Assembly: GCA_905221605.1 (NCBI GenBank)
Contig: CAJNDS010002758.1
Span: forward strand, 175,615 to 239,614
From: Symbiodinium natans
Lineage: Eukaryota > Sar > Dinophyceae > Suessiales > Symbiodiniaceae
Direction: 5' to 3'
DNA: 64,000 nucleotides
The position numbers and the translations under genes were made by a program. Positions 54,397 to 64,000 of this stretch are shown here, one piece after another. Every line of letters starts with the position of its first letter. Position 1 is the stretch's first letter. The notes beneath the pieces are model-generated. The model was not told where the DNA came from, searched no databases, and saw only the letters and a program-made list of their open reading frames with translations.

Positions 54397-54697
54397 CCCG
54401 AACCCTAAACCCTAAACCCTAAACCCTAAACCCTAAACCCTAAACCCTAAACCCTAAACCCTAAACCCTAAACCCTAAACCCTAAACCCTAAACCCTAAA
54501 CCCTAAACCCTAAACCCTAAACCCTAAACCCTAAACCCTAAACCCTAAACCCTAAACCCTAAACCCTAAACCCTAAACCCTAAACCCTAAACCCTAAACC
54601 CTAAACCCTAAACCCTAAACCCTAACCCTAAACCCTAAACCCTAAACCCTAAACCCTAAACCCTAAACCCTAAACCCTAAACCCTAAACCCTAAACC
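54397..54697 (+). repeat. Long interstitial telomere-type array (CCCTAAA)n
   Basis: About 42 near-perfect heptamers over 300 bp, with a single 6-base variant unit near 54625. It is the longest such array in the window and is not at a terminus: ordinary sequence follows on both sides. Confidence 0.98.
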
Positions 54698-54854
54698 GAC
54701 CCGGGACCGAGGTGAGCCGGGCCTTTTCCGCCCGCTTGCCTGGCTTTGTCCTGTGACTTGGCCCTGTTTGCTTCGAACTCGCGAATTCGAAGCGGGCTTA
54801 TAATAGGGTTTAGTGTTAAGGGTGTAGAGATGATGACCTCAACAAGGCTTGCCT

Positions 54855-54961
54855 GGGTTCTTGTTAAGGGGTTTAATGTAAGTTCCCATAAACAAGAAAC
54901 CCTATTGTCTACTATAGATCCGTACCATGGCATCTTATGTTGACTCCTTTAGCAAGAACCC
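54855..54961 (+). mobile_element. TIR element family D, copy 3
   Basis: 107 bp. GGGTTCTTGTTAAGGGGTTT at the left; the right end CTCCTTTAGCAAGAACCC is its inverted partner. Core ACTATAGATCCGTACCATGG. An apparent ATG-start ORF (54927-55124) begins inside the element. Confidence 0.85.
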
Positions 54962-56035
54962 ATTTGCAGAGCTTAATAGGGTTAGGTACTGCAAGATGTT
55001 GATCATTTTTTGCATGGAGTTTGTTCAATTGTTCTTTTCGGAGGCAAGGAAGAGTGGATGCTATGAAGATGCGCGGGTGTTGCAAGGTGTAGTCGAGATT
55101 TTTCATTTCATGTCAAGAGGGTGAAGCCACAGACCCTAAACCTTGAATCGGCTTGTGAGGAAGCTTGTGGATGCGATTCATCCGGAGATCCAGAACGGGA
55201 TGAATTTTGCTTCGGCTATGACTACTGCCCCTTCTCCGTTCCGGGGGAGAACAAATCTCGCTTCAAGGACCTGGCAGTCAGGTTGGGGAGTGGATCCCAC
55301 CGACAAATTCCCCCTGCTTAATCCCCAAAAGCCTAAACCCTAATCATCCCTATAAGATTCCGTATCGTGATACTTATAGTAGTTCCTACAAGAATCCCTA
55401 TACAATCCCCATATAATCCCTCTAACCATACCTCTGTTCAGTCCCCAGAGGCTTGGTGTATGGGACAGTGTCATGGACGCACCCCGCTTGCAGCAGTGAA
55501 GCCAGTGTCGGCCGAATTCGTGAAGGCCTTGAAGGGTAAATTCCTCCGCGCACGAAGGCTGTCATGGTTAGGGTTGATGGGTTTACGGGTTTATGGGCTT
55601 GGGGTTTAGGGCTTATGGGTTAGGGTTTAGGGTTTAGGGGTTAGGGTTTAGGGGTTAGGTGTAAGGGTTTAAGGTTGACGGTTAAGGCCCCAAGCAGACT
55701 TCCAAGAACCTCATTTTATGTGTTCCCCGGCCAGCGGTTTGCATATATGCCCGCTGGACAGCAGCACTGCCCCTCAATTGATGGCTTCTGCTAGCATCAC
55801 TGTTAGTACAGCTGTTGCTCTCTTGTGATCATCATTCGTACTTACGATGTCTTCTTTAAGCGAGTTTCTTGTGATCAGCATTCGTACTTGCGATGTCTTC
55901 TTTGAAAGAGTTTCATGGTTGCTACTATTAATATCAGTATTTTTACTACGGATTCATCTGACTTTTATACTTATGATCATGATCATGGTGAAAACCTTCA
56001 ATGTTCGGAGTATTCGTCTCATTCTTCCTAAGCCC
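54962..56035. other. Fragments and TTTAGGG remnants
   Basis: Possible exon pieces lie at about 54966-55124 (MEFVQLFFSEARKSG) and 55143-55270 (LVRKLVDAIHPEIQNGMNFA), without a family. Degenerate TTTAGGG/TTAGGG units lie at 55560-55685. A direct repeat of about 40 bp (CATTCGTACTTACGATGTCT at 55832 and 55881, approximate) falls in 55825-55915. No g, a or c bias suggests another gene. Confidence 0.4.
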
Positions 56036-56530
56036 TAAACCCTGAACCCTAAACCCGATTCACTGTTCGGAGTATTCGTCTCAGTCTTCGCCTCACGATC
56101 CTTTTCCGTCTGAGTGGAGTTCTGCTCATTCTTTGGCTGTAGTGACATTTTCTGTACTGCATACACATACATCTTGCTATATATGTATATACATGTATGC
56201 AAATGGCTGCACATACCATATTTCATATACACAAAAGTTCTTGTAGATATACTCGTTAGCAGCCGCCTCGCCAAGAAGCCTGGCAAGAAGGGGGGAGCCC
56301 GTCCAACGCAGACGGGAGGGACGATAAATGGGAAGGTGGGACAGAGAGTCGGTGTCGGTGCATTCAGGCACCCAGGTATATCCCAGTAGATATTGGGATC
56401 TGTAGGAGTGGATCGCATTAGATAGTAGGACCCAAGACAAGAGAACCCTAAACCCTACGCCCTAAGCCCTAAACCGTAAACCCTAAACTGCCCGTAATTC
56501 GAGGAGACCCCATCTTCCTTTTTTTTAGGT
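56036..56530. other. No firm gene
   Basis: A short CCCTAAA remnant lies at 56033-56056, and another at 56444-56487. A repeated TTCGGAGTATTCGTCTCA occurs at about 56004 and 56068. No exon is supported. Confidence 0.45.
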
Positions 56531-56539
56531 TTCAAAGAA

Positions 56540-56948
56540 ATGGCGCCCTTGCCGATGTTCCTCGAAGGGGAAGGTTGGGCCAAAGCTGTTTCAATGCTTG
56601 TGATTCGCCTTTTGATGCGACAGGAAAACAAGCAGAGCCAGCTCAGATGTCTTCACCAGTAGAGCCTGCCGCTGAAAGCTGTGCAGCTGGCTGCTCCGAG
56701 GTGTGTGCCTGCTGGATTCTGCGCCCCCCCCCCCCCCCCCAAACGTTTGGGACAAGACTGATTGTGTTGAAAGACTAGACGAAGAAGATAAAACGATAAC
56801 ACTGGTAAAGCAGGGCCATGGCAAAAGCTTGCAGATTCCGTCGTTTAGAGTTGGCAGCTTAGATGCCAGAATCCTGTACGGTAACAACAGCGATAATGTT
56901 AGGTCCCAAGAAGTGCCAGTAGCCTTGAAAAAACTTGCTGACAAGTAG
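56540..56948 (+). CDS. Terminal exon(s) of an unidentified gene
   Basis: The exon ending in TAG at 56946-56948 starts after a poly-C tract (56726-56740) and reads DKTDCVERLDEEDKTITLVK, PSFRVGSLDARILYGN and VPVALKKLADK. Its codon use is clearly coding. A second open piece, 56540-56662 (EGWAKAVSMLVIRLLMRQEN, then a stop in frame), may be an earlier exon. The family is not recognised. The gene ends only 183 bases before the next ATG, so genes here are tightly packed in one direction. Confidence 0.5.
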
Positions 56949-57131
56949 TGCCAGGCCTTGGCCAAACAGAATCAGAAAATCAGCTGTCCACCATTGTACA
57001 GTGGTGAGTAAGGACAAAGGAAGCGATAGCGCCAGAAGGCATGAATCTGTTTCAGTGTTATGCAGCCCCATATGGGGACAGCGGCTCGACTGGAAGGCCT
57101 CCGTCCGGAACGCTCGCCATAGGCTCCGCCA

Positions 57132-58393
57132 ATGGCTGCATCCTGGCTCCTGCCGGCTTGGCCCGTATGTCTTTGGGCGCTTCTGGCACAAGCCCTGGCA
57201 GATCCAGATGACACTTGCCTGTCTTCCATCAAGGTCATCGACAACTTCTTGTCGGACGCTGAAGCACAGGCTGTGATGGCAGATCTTGAGGCGCAGAGGG
57301 CGCCGAGTGAGTCGGAGCGCTTGCGCCAGGAAGCCCCCACGCTCGCGCAGCGCCTGAAGTCGGAGCTCCTTGTTGGGGACAAAGGAACCCTAAAATTGGG
57401 ACCTTAAATAAATCAACCCTAGACAGGGTTTAGGGTTCAGATTACTTTAATAGGCACTACAGAGTAAAATATGGATGTAATATGACCCCCCCCCCCAAGG
57501 CTCCGGTCCAAGGAGCAGGAGGCCCAGCTCGACAGCGCAGTGGAAGTCCTGGAGCCCGTGGGGAAGCTCATCGTCGAGGTGCTGGGCCATCCGAAGCTCG
57601 AGAAGCGCCTTCGGGCCACGATCACGGGCAAGGACCTTACCCTCGAATTGCTGCTTAAGAACCCCCCCCCCCCCCCCAAAAAAAAAGGAAACAAATCAAT
57701 CATCCCCTTGTTACCCTTGGAGGGAACGATATGTTTGTTGGTTCTTAAGCAAACAGTAGCCTTAAGGAGGTCGCACAGCTTGTGGCCTCAAAGTCTTCCG
57801 TCCCGGTGTCCCGCAAGCGTGGGGATGTTCATGAACACGCAGATCACATGGGTGGCCGCTGGGTGAGCGAGAAGGTTCCAGGCACGGCTGCAGTTGCCTA
57901 CCTCGAGTCCGCCCCGGATGGTGGCAGCCTGGGCAAGCTCATCTTCAAGGACATCGGGGACGAGAAGATTGTGAAGGAGGTGGAGGCGATTGCTAAGCGC
58001 TTTATCTCCTGGGACAACAGCAAGTGCTTGCACAGCTTCAAAGCCCGTTACGATGGCCCACGACGTTTGCTAGGTCCGCTTGCACTGACATCATACGGAG
58101 AAATGGTGAAGGTAGGATCCATTTCAACTTCAACCACGACCGAGGCTTCAACCACGACCGAGACTTCAGCCACGACCGAGATTTCAACCACGACGAAGGC
58201 ATATTACAGGAGCCGCAGAATGCACCCAAAACGCTGGAAGTGGCGGCGGGCATTGAAAAAGTGGGCAGCGAAGCGCAAACTGCAGCGCAACTCGCTAGCA
58301 CCAGAACCAGAACGGCTTACTCAGGAAGATGGGCGCTCGGACCCTGTTCACTTCATGCAAGTGAGCAGGAATGGCAGCCACAAAGAGCTGTGA
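57132..58393 (+). CDS. Secreted 2OG-Fe(II) oxygenase (prolyl-4-hydroxylase-like)
   Basis: Exons about 57132-57395, about 57500-57655 and about 57771-58393 (TGA). The ATG at 57132 starts a signal peptide (SWLLPAWPVCLWALLAQALA), then IKVIDNFLSDAEAQAVMADL, the usual N-terminal helix of P4H-like enzymes. Exon 3 has VSRKRGDVHEHADHMGG with the HxD iron pair (HAD), VAYLESAPDGGSLGKLIFKD, RFISWDNSKCLHSF with the distal His, and an Arg-rich RRLLGPLAL. The expected reaction is 2-oxoglutarate-dependent hydroxylation in the secretory pathway. The frame then continues through a Thr-rich repeat (TTTEASTTTETSATTEISTT, 58122-58200) and a basic tail. Exon 2 lies between two poly-C tracts (57484-57496 and 57662-57678). 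Junctions are not fixed; the 1/2 junction is the weakest. Confidence 0.7.
58122..58202 (+). repeat. 18-bp minisatellite coding for a Thr-rich repeat
   Basis: Four copies of an 18-bp unit around TTCAACCACGACCGAG, in frame with the oxygenase and encoding (S/T)TTTE(A/T/I)S-type repeats. It could be a mucin-like linker, or an intron if a GT at 58109 is used as donor. Confidence 0.75.
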
Positions 58394-58399
58394 GCCGCG

Positions 58400-59425
58400 C
58401 CCGTTTGAGGTAACTCATGAGTCGACAGTGTGCAGAGCTCTGGCCCAAACGAGGTCAAAACGCTTCGACGCTCTTCAGCTATGTGGAAAAAGCAAGCGAG
58501 CCACGTCATGCGCCCGCTCCATGCTAACTGGCCGACTCAGCTTCCCAAGCTCCCTGCCCGAGGCTGCCGCTCCGCTCTCGAAAGGGAAGTGACCAGGCGT
58601 CCAGCCGGCAGCCGTGGCATCAGCACAACTCATGCGGCAACAAAGACATGGGTAGAGTTAACATGAGAGTTCCATGACATCATGCACTGCCACAGTTGCT
58701 CACAGACAAGCCCGAAAATATGCCATCACCTTGCGAGACATTCTGTTGGGAGGCCACGATGTCTTCCACAAGCTCATCGTCCTCGTCAAAGTCTCCGCCT
58801 CCGCATCCACTACACAGGCACGAGGGCCGTGCCATCCGTTCGCCGGGCGCTGTGGGCACCGCTGCGGTGAGTCTTGGCCTCGAAGAGCGAAGCAGAAGAG
58901 GACTCACGATGATGCCGTTTTCATTGCACAGTGGGGTGGCAGATGCGAGCAGTGCCGGACGTCACCGGAGCCTTTGGCTCCGGACATGCGCGCGCGCTCC
59001 AAGGACGGATCTGCGGCCGCATGTCCGCATCAAGCTTTTCCGGTGGTCAGGGGCGCTAGAGAGTGAGACCTCATCAAGATGGGGCATCGCTGGCTGCTTC
59101 CGAGTGGCACGCAGATCTTCAAGCGTTCATCAGGCAATTGCTCGTCGGAAACAGAAAGAGCGACAGGTGCTTAGCATACTCTGGATGCCGTGTCGCGGAG
59201 CACCAATTCTCCTCATGATTATCAATCCCGTTCTTGAAGCCCATACCATTTACAATACAGACCATGAATCCCGAACTCCAACCGCCAAAAGAATAAGCTG
59301 CAGAAGGTGCGCTGTCTGTGACTTGCCCCGGCTTTCCAGCTGAGCCATGGGCTCAAGAAGCTTGTGCCATGCGGTGAGGCGACGCTCAGGACGGCTTGGG
59401 CTTAAGATGACTTGAGGTTGACACA
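58400..59425. other. No firm gene
   Basis: Overlapping ORFs (58674-59066, 58696-59343 on +; 58680-58907 on -) without motifs. Confidence 0.45.
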
Positions 59426-59429
59426 TGGA

Positions 59430-59510
59430 GGCCTTGTTGGGGTCCTTACTGGGGATCCTACTATTTGGGGGTCTTTCTTAGGGGTCCCCTCTTTTCGCAA
59501 GCCCCCCACA
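59430..59510 (+). mobile_element. TIR element family A, copy 4 (left end lost)
   Basis: GGGGTCCTTACTGGGGATCC, then TACTATTTGGGGGTC and the right end CCCCTCTTTTCGCAAGCCCCCC. Same orientation as copy 1. Confidence 0.65.
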
Positions 59511-59514
59511 TGTG

Positions 59515-59990
59515 TTGCCGCCGCGTGAGTTGCTGCAGGGTTGTTGGGGCGTCTTGGGTTCGATGGTGCAGTGGTAAGGGGCTCTGATAGTTCAACTCGC
59601 GGAGGACCATGGTGGTCGGCGAGGTGGCCTCCGGCCACGTGACACGGTCTCACGGACACGGTTTCCGGAGGTTTGTCTTGACAGTTCTCAAGCTGGCTTA
59701 GCTCGGCCTCAGCTCAGGAGACTCGTGTTTTCCATGGCAGTGATGAATAGGTTGCCCCCATGCCCATGCTGCCCACAGACGCACCTTTTGCAGGTGGCCG
59801 CCCAAACTAACATATGCGATCATGGGGCAGTTAATGAATTTTGTGCGAATATTCTGAAGCATCCAGGGCTATTCTTAGGGGGTGTCTGAAATCATGCGAG
59901 GTTTCGCCGCCTGGGCTTCCAAAAACTGTAGGCTTAGAGTGGACCGGAAGCCTGACATCTGACATGAATGAAACTTCGAGAACTTTGCTT
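59515..59990. other. No recognisable gene
   Basis: Short ORFs only. A TGGTGCAGTGGTAAG stretch at about 59563 resembles part of a tRNA but cannot be folded into one. Confidence 0.5.
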
Positions 59991-59996
59991 GTGTCT

Positions 59997-60098
59997 GGGA
60001 AACGAGGCCCTAAACAATTTTCCAAGGGGGTCCCCCAAAGAGTGGAACCCCTCAGAAAAAGGGCCCCAACAAGGTACCCCTATTTTCGTAAACCCCCG
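59997..60098 (+). mobile_element. TIR element family A, copy 5
   Basis: About 101 bp in the orientation of copy 2. The left end is degenerate (GGGAAACGAGGCCC) and the right end ACCCCTATTTTCGTAAACCC is intact, with GGGCCCCAACAAGGTACC before it. Confidence 0.6.
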
Positions 60099-60475
60099 AA
60101 TGTTGCCTCAAGTTTATCTGAAAATTCTTGGCATGCCTGGGCACTCATGGGGATTTTGGGTCAGCCTGGCAGGTGGCTGTCCGAAAAAAGCCAGACCTCG
60201 CGAAGCAGCACTACCGCCCACATCTTGGATCCACACACATGGTCATATTATAAAAAAACCAGGAGTATATTAAGGGTGTTATGTTTATTAGGTCTCCTCA
60301 TTCATACTGATACTATATCCTTTGTTGTGAAGGCGCCAGTCATTGGAATACTTGTCCTCTCTGCTGCTTCAAGTCCTACCTGCAACCTCCGAAGGCCTCA
60401 TCTTCCGCAGTCCTATGGCCCTGACGCCCAAGTACTTGTAGCTGATAGCTATAATTAGGCAGGACAACTCAACTA

Positions 60476-60590
60476 CAGGTGGGGGGTTTACGAAAATAAG
60501 GGACCCTCATATACACCCCCAAATAGTAGGATTCCCTTAATTTGCGGACCCCAATAGTAAGGCACCCCTATTTTCCGAAATCTTCAGGTG
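60476..60590 (+). mobile_element. TIR element family A, copy 6, with flanking duplication
   Basis: About 101 bp element (60482-60582): GGGGGTTTACGAAAATAAGG at the left and CACCCCTATTTTCCGAAATC at the right. It is flanked by CAGGTG at 60476-60481 and again at 60585-60590, so a GT-AG intron 60479-60587 would remove it exactly. Confidence 0.75.
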
Positions 60591-60599
60591 TGTTCTTTT

Positions 60600-60965
60600 T
60601 TGCACTTGCAGCTCAGGCCCTGCGCCATCCTGCCACTGGTGAGGCTGGGACATCGGGTCCAGCTGATGTCTATGGCATACACAGAGAGTTCCGGGAGCCG
60701 CGAGAGGAAGCTGTGCACGATCATCACTGCTGATCAGGCTGCTCCCGTCGGTGAGCGATACAACAAGGAGCCGATTCCAGACGAGGCAGCCGAGTGGGAT
60801 GCTTGCAATATCCTACACACTTCCACCATGCTTCTGTGCTTCGGCCTCGTAAGCACTTGGGCATCCAGGAGTGGTGGCTACGTGGGAACAACCGGTCCAA
60901 GGCCTGGGCTGTTCAAGCTACGCCTCGATCCTTCTGCAAAAGACATGTAAAGAGGGAGTTCAGTT
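60600..60965 (+). CDS. Unidentified spliced gene fragment
   Basis: Exon 60738-60848, bounded by AG| and |GT in phase 0, reads ERYNKEPIPDEAAEWDACNI then LHTSTMLLCFGL. A following piece from 60878 reads EWWLRGNNRSKAWAVQATPR. An upstream frame at about 60611-60737 reads RPCAILPLVRLGHRVQLMSM and joins in frame. No family is recognised; the 60738 exon is the best supported. Confidence 0.4.
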
Positions 60966-63215
60966 TTGTGCTGGTGCGAAATGGCAAACGTTGGCGTGGC
61001 TCATGGATGCCAGCTCCTGACCACTGCCCCCTTCACCTTCTATGATGGCAACCCGCTGGCGAAGAAGAACTTCCAGGCATCTGCTGAGGATGCACATGTA
61101 AGGGCGCACAAGGAAGCCAGGCACGCTAGCAAGAGTCACACACCTTGATGGGAGGCTCAGTGCGTGGGGCCGGACCATTCGCGGCGAGTGCCGGTACCCT
61201 AAAGTCTGGCCTTTTGCCCGTGCAAAATACGCACCGACAGGTGCAGAGTCAAAATCGCCATGCCAAGGGCCCAGCAGCTGGGCCGGATCGGCCACAGCTT
61301 CTCGGAAGCCAACTTGCAAGTGCTGAAGGAGGACACTCACGTTTGAGAGGCATGTGAATTCATCGCCTCTCTGCTGTCCGATGGGCCTTGCCACACAGAA
61401 ATCAGAACGCAGTGTGCGGCGTTGAGTTTTCCTTGGCAGCAGCAAGCTTTGCACACAAGAACTCCACCCACCGGGTGTTGTCGTATGCAGTCGCAGGACC
61501 CCCATGCACGGCGCTACATGTCCCAAAAGTATGCGGAGCTGATGCAACGGCCACAAGCCGCTGGCAGTCAGCCGGACTCGGAAGCACGGCACAAGGGCAA
61601 GGGAAAGGGTTCGGAGGATCGAGGCCGCAAGACACGACTCGGCCAGCTAGCTTCCATGTCCTCCAGCATGAAGCTTCCGAAAGCTGAGCCCGGTGCCTAG
61701 ACCCTCCGGGACCGTCGTTGCCCTTGCGCGCATGAATGGGCTTGAACTGCCAGGGTGGAACATCTGAGTCCTAGGCTGCGGCAAACGATGGACGGAAAGA
61801 ACGTCATCATGCTGCAGCAGTCTGAGTTCTCGTGTGTCTTGAAGCTGGTCTTGAAGTTGCGTAGTAGCTGCTGCGCAGTAGCTGCTGCCCGCATGGCGTG
61901 AGGCCCAATCCGCGGTTGCCTCGCGAAAACGTTCACGTCACAGAATTGTTCAGAGTCTGTGAGTCTCTGCCTCTTGTGCCCTCCTTGGCCTTGCCACGCT
62001 CAGCCTCCTCTTCTCAGGCATCGATGGACATCCACAACCCCATGCCACCAATTCTTGGGCGCCCCAAGCCGGTCTCCCAGTGAGTTTTTGGAGGCTTCCG
62101 GGCGGAGAGTTCCGAGAGTTCGTGGATCAGCTGGTCTTCTTTCGCCGGTTTCAGGGCCACGTATAGGGTGTTCAGGGTGTTTTGCAGGTTTTGAAAAAGC
62201 CTAGGGGGACTCAGGTTCAACTACACCTTTGACTACAATGGTGAGCGGCTTGCCATGTAGAGAGACTCCCTGCCGAGATGGTCTCACTGGCCTTGTTGAG
62301 ATGAAAGTCACCCTGCTAAGCAGGAAATCTCCCAAGCCATGCAAGACGAAGCCTTAGAGCTTCCGACAGCCAGAGCGGCGCGAGAAAACGTGCACTCTGC
62401 TAGCCACACCTGATGTCTGCAAGCTCTTCTTTGGACCATCAGGATGGCGCAGTCGCATGGGTGCACGCCTCTGGTTCAAGCCACCCAAACGCTGAACAAC
62501 ACAACCCAACCAGTTTTGGGCCTGCGGCGGGCTTTGGGCTCGGAGAGACCTGGGTTGTTGGATTGACAGAATCCTTCCTTGACCAAGGCTGCAATTTTCG
62601 CTGGCACAAGTCAGACACAATGGCTGGATCCTTTGCTCCTGGTTGCTGAGCCTATAAAGCCCTTCGTACCCTAAGACCCTAAAGCTAAAGGTATATAGTT
62701 GTAGAAGCTGAGCAGCCTTAACCAGCCTAACAACAGACCCCTTTCAAAACCCATGGAAGCCAAAGAAATCCGCCTTGAGGCCTTCGCCCTGCGCGCCGCA
62801 CGGGGGCTTGGCGCCCGCGGCTCGAAAGGCCATGCCCGCTAAGCCCTGGGCCCTAAACAGCCCTAAACGATAGAGAATTATACGTGAGTCGAATGGAGTC
62901 GAAACATACACATACCACATCCTCATCCTCATACACATGCACCGCCCCGCCCCCGGCTCTCCTCCATTCTTGTCAGTGATAAAAACTTCAGACGATCTCG
63001 GCTGGTGCACGCATCATTTTGGGCCTCAGTTGCAGCTGTCAGTGAATCTCAGCTCCCTCAGGCCAGCATCGCCCTTAAATCTCCAAATCTCCGCCCTGGG
63101 GTGGCCCTGGTGCGGCCTGCTTCCCTTACAAGCCCTGGCTTAGTTGGCGGTGCGCTTGGGTCTGGCTGAGATAGCGTGCACCTCAAGGCGCACCCGGGCC
63201 ACGATGGTGGCAGCT
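60966..63215. other. Weak exon candidates
   Basis: Open + frames at 61440-61700 (RRYMSQKYAELMQRPQAAGS, Lys/Gly-rich, TAG end) and 62413-62649 (FGLGETWVVGLTESFLDQGC, TGA end) look somewhat coding but have no motif or clear splice partners. A long minus-strand ORF at 60960-61592 also lacks motifs. Nothing else is supported. Confidence 0.3.
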
Positions 63216-63216
63216 G

Positions 63217-63340
63217 GTCCCCATATGGTCAGTTCTTTAAATTATGGTCCCTTGTTGGATATAAAAGGGGGGCCGCCATTTTATGAGGACCCCAAAAGGG
63301 GCCATATGTTAAAGAAGTCCCCATATGACAAAGGTACCAG
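63217..63340 (+). mobile_element. Palindromic element, possible fifth TIR family
   Basis: GTCCCCATATGGTCAGTTCT near the left and AGAAGTCCCCATATGAC near the right form imperfect inverted halves, with TTTAAATTATGG / CCATATGTTAAA further in. About 120 bp, non-coding. Confidence 0.5.
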
Positions 63341-63881
63341 CGAGTTGGACGGCATCTGGGTCTTGGGGGCGGGTCCTGCTCTCTCTTCTTGCTTCTGCTG
63401 TTCGCACGCAACGTTGACGTGTTAACCCTGTGTGCGGGTGGAGACAACTCTCTCTCTCTCCCTCTCTTATCCCCCACCAGTTTTGCTGGTGTTGAGACGT
63501 TGAAGGGGGCTTGGTGTTCAGGGTTTAAGGTTTCGGGGGTTGAGGGCGAGGTGGACGGTGCATGTTTCAGAAACAGCTGGTCGGTGGTGGGGGGGGGGGG
63601 GGGTTTGCGAAATCAGCTGGGTTTCTGAGACGGACCGCTGATGGGATTCACGTGTGAACCACCCGGTTCCGGAAATTTCCGCAGCTTCTTTTCGCAATTT
63701 AACCGCGCGTAGCGGAGCTGTCGCCCAAACCCGGCTACGCCCAAAAGTATGGGTGCATACACGTGCGCACACACACATGTATGATCACAAGATGAACAAA
63801 CGTGCATGTTCATCTGTTTTGAACATTCTCTCGTCGCGCTGCATGTGCACATATTGCTTCCGTGTCCTTCTTTCGTTATCC

Positions 63882-63916
<35 letters not shown>

Positions 63917-64000
63917 AGTGACTGGGTAGGTGCCATGCGCAGCTTTGCCGTTGGTGCAAGACCGGCCTGCTTGCCAGTCGCCGCACTTTTTTAGTATTGA
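63341..64000. other. No firm gene
   Basis: Contains a run of 16 G (63588-63603), the only long G-run against many C-runs, and a CT microsatellite (63880-63920). The final frame from about 63927 (MRSFAVGARPACLPVAA) may be an exon cut by the window edge. Confidence 0.35.

Noticed and set aside
59555-59640. tRNA-like GGTGCAGTGGTAAG
   Set aside because: No acceptor or anticodon stems can be paired.

Overview
This looks like nuclear DNA of a dinoflagellate. The species cannot be named from sequence alone. The evidence is: TTTAGGG/CCCTAAA (plant/alveolate telomere-type) arrays scattered through the interior; genes split into very short exons; reconstructed introns that often begin with GC or GA instead of GT and nearly always sit at AG|G; every recognisable gene on the + strand (unidirectional gene order); and many long homopolymer, dinucleotide and trinucleotide tracts. 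Families seen here (2OG-Fe(II) oxygenase fused to Sel1 repeats, polytopic membrane protein with a Cys-rich ShK-like stretch) fit dinoflagellates from general knowledge. No rRNA, tRNA, CRISPR or bacterial operon was found.

Layout. 1.9-4.3 kb: 2OG-Fe(II) oxygenase running into Sel1 repeats. 6.1-7.3 kb: probably plastid TPR protein. 7.8-10.1 kb: Sel1-repeat gene. 10.4-12.1 kb: six-exon nitronate monooxygenase whose reading frame closes exactly across GC- and GA-type introns. 12.7-18.5 kb: exons of unidentified genes among Ala-codon, CT and GA tracts. 19.1-19.9 kb: EF-hand gene. 21.3-22.9 kb: an A+T-rich island unlike its surroundings, with short AT-rich ORFs (one a Cys-pair protein) and two perfect hairpins. 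23.6-25.0 kb: fragments of unknown genes. 26.0-27.3 kb: intronless, probably mitochondrial helical-repeat protein. 27.6-32.0 kb: MFS transporter with long introns. 32.9-34.4 kb: PLP aminotransferase. 36.0-37.1 kb: fatty acid hydroxylase/sterol desaturase. 37-43 kb: mostly unassignable. 43.0-45.4 kb: large membrane protein. 45.6-49.2 kb: satellites and a coiled-coil gene. 50.1-53.7 kb: polytopic membrane/ShK-like gene. 53.8-55.7 kb: CCA and telomere-type arrays. 56.5-58.4 kb: end of one gene and a secreted 2OG-Fe(II) oxygenase. 58.4-64 kb: repeats and fragments.

The genes form no evident pathway. The most interesting layer is the repeats. At least four families of short (about 100-215 bp) elements with terminal inverted repeats occur here. 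One copy is exactly an intron, flanked by a near-perfect 8-bp duplication that supplies both splice sites, as expected of an introner. Telomere-type repeats also fill an intron. Exon coordinates were derived by hand from reading-frame continuity and known protein motifs; where boundaries are uncertain this is stated.
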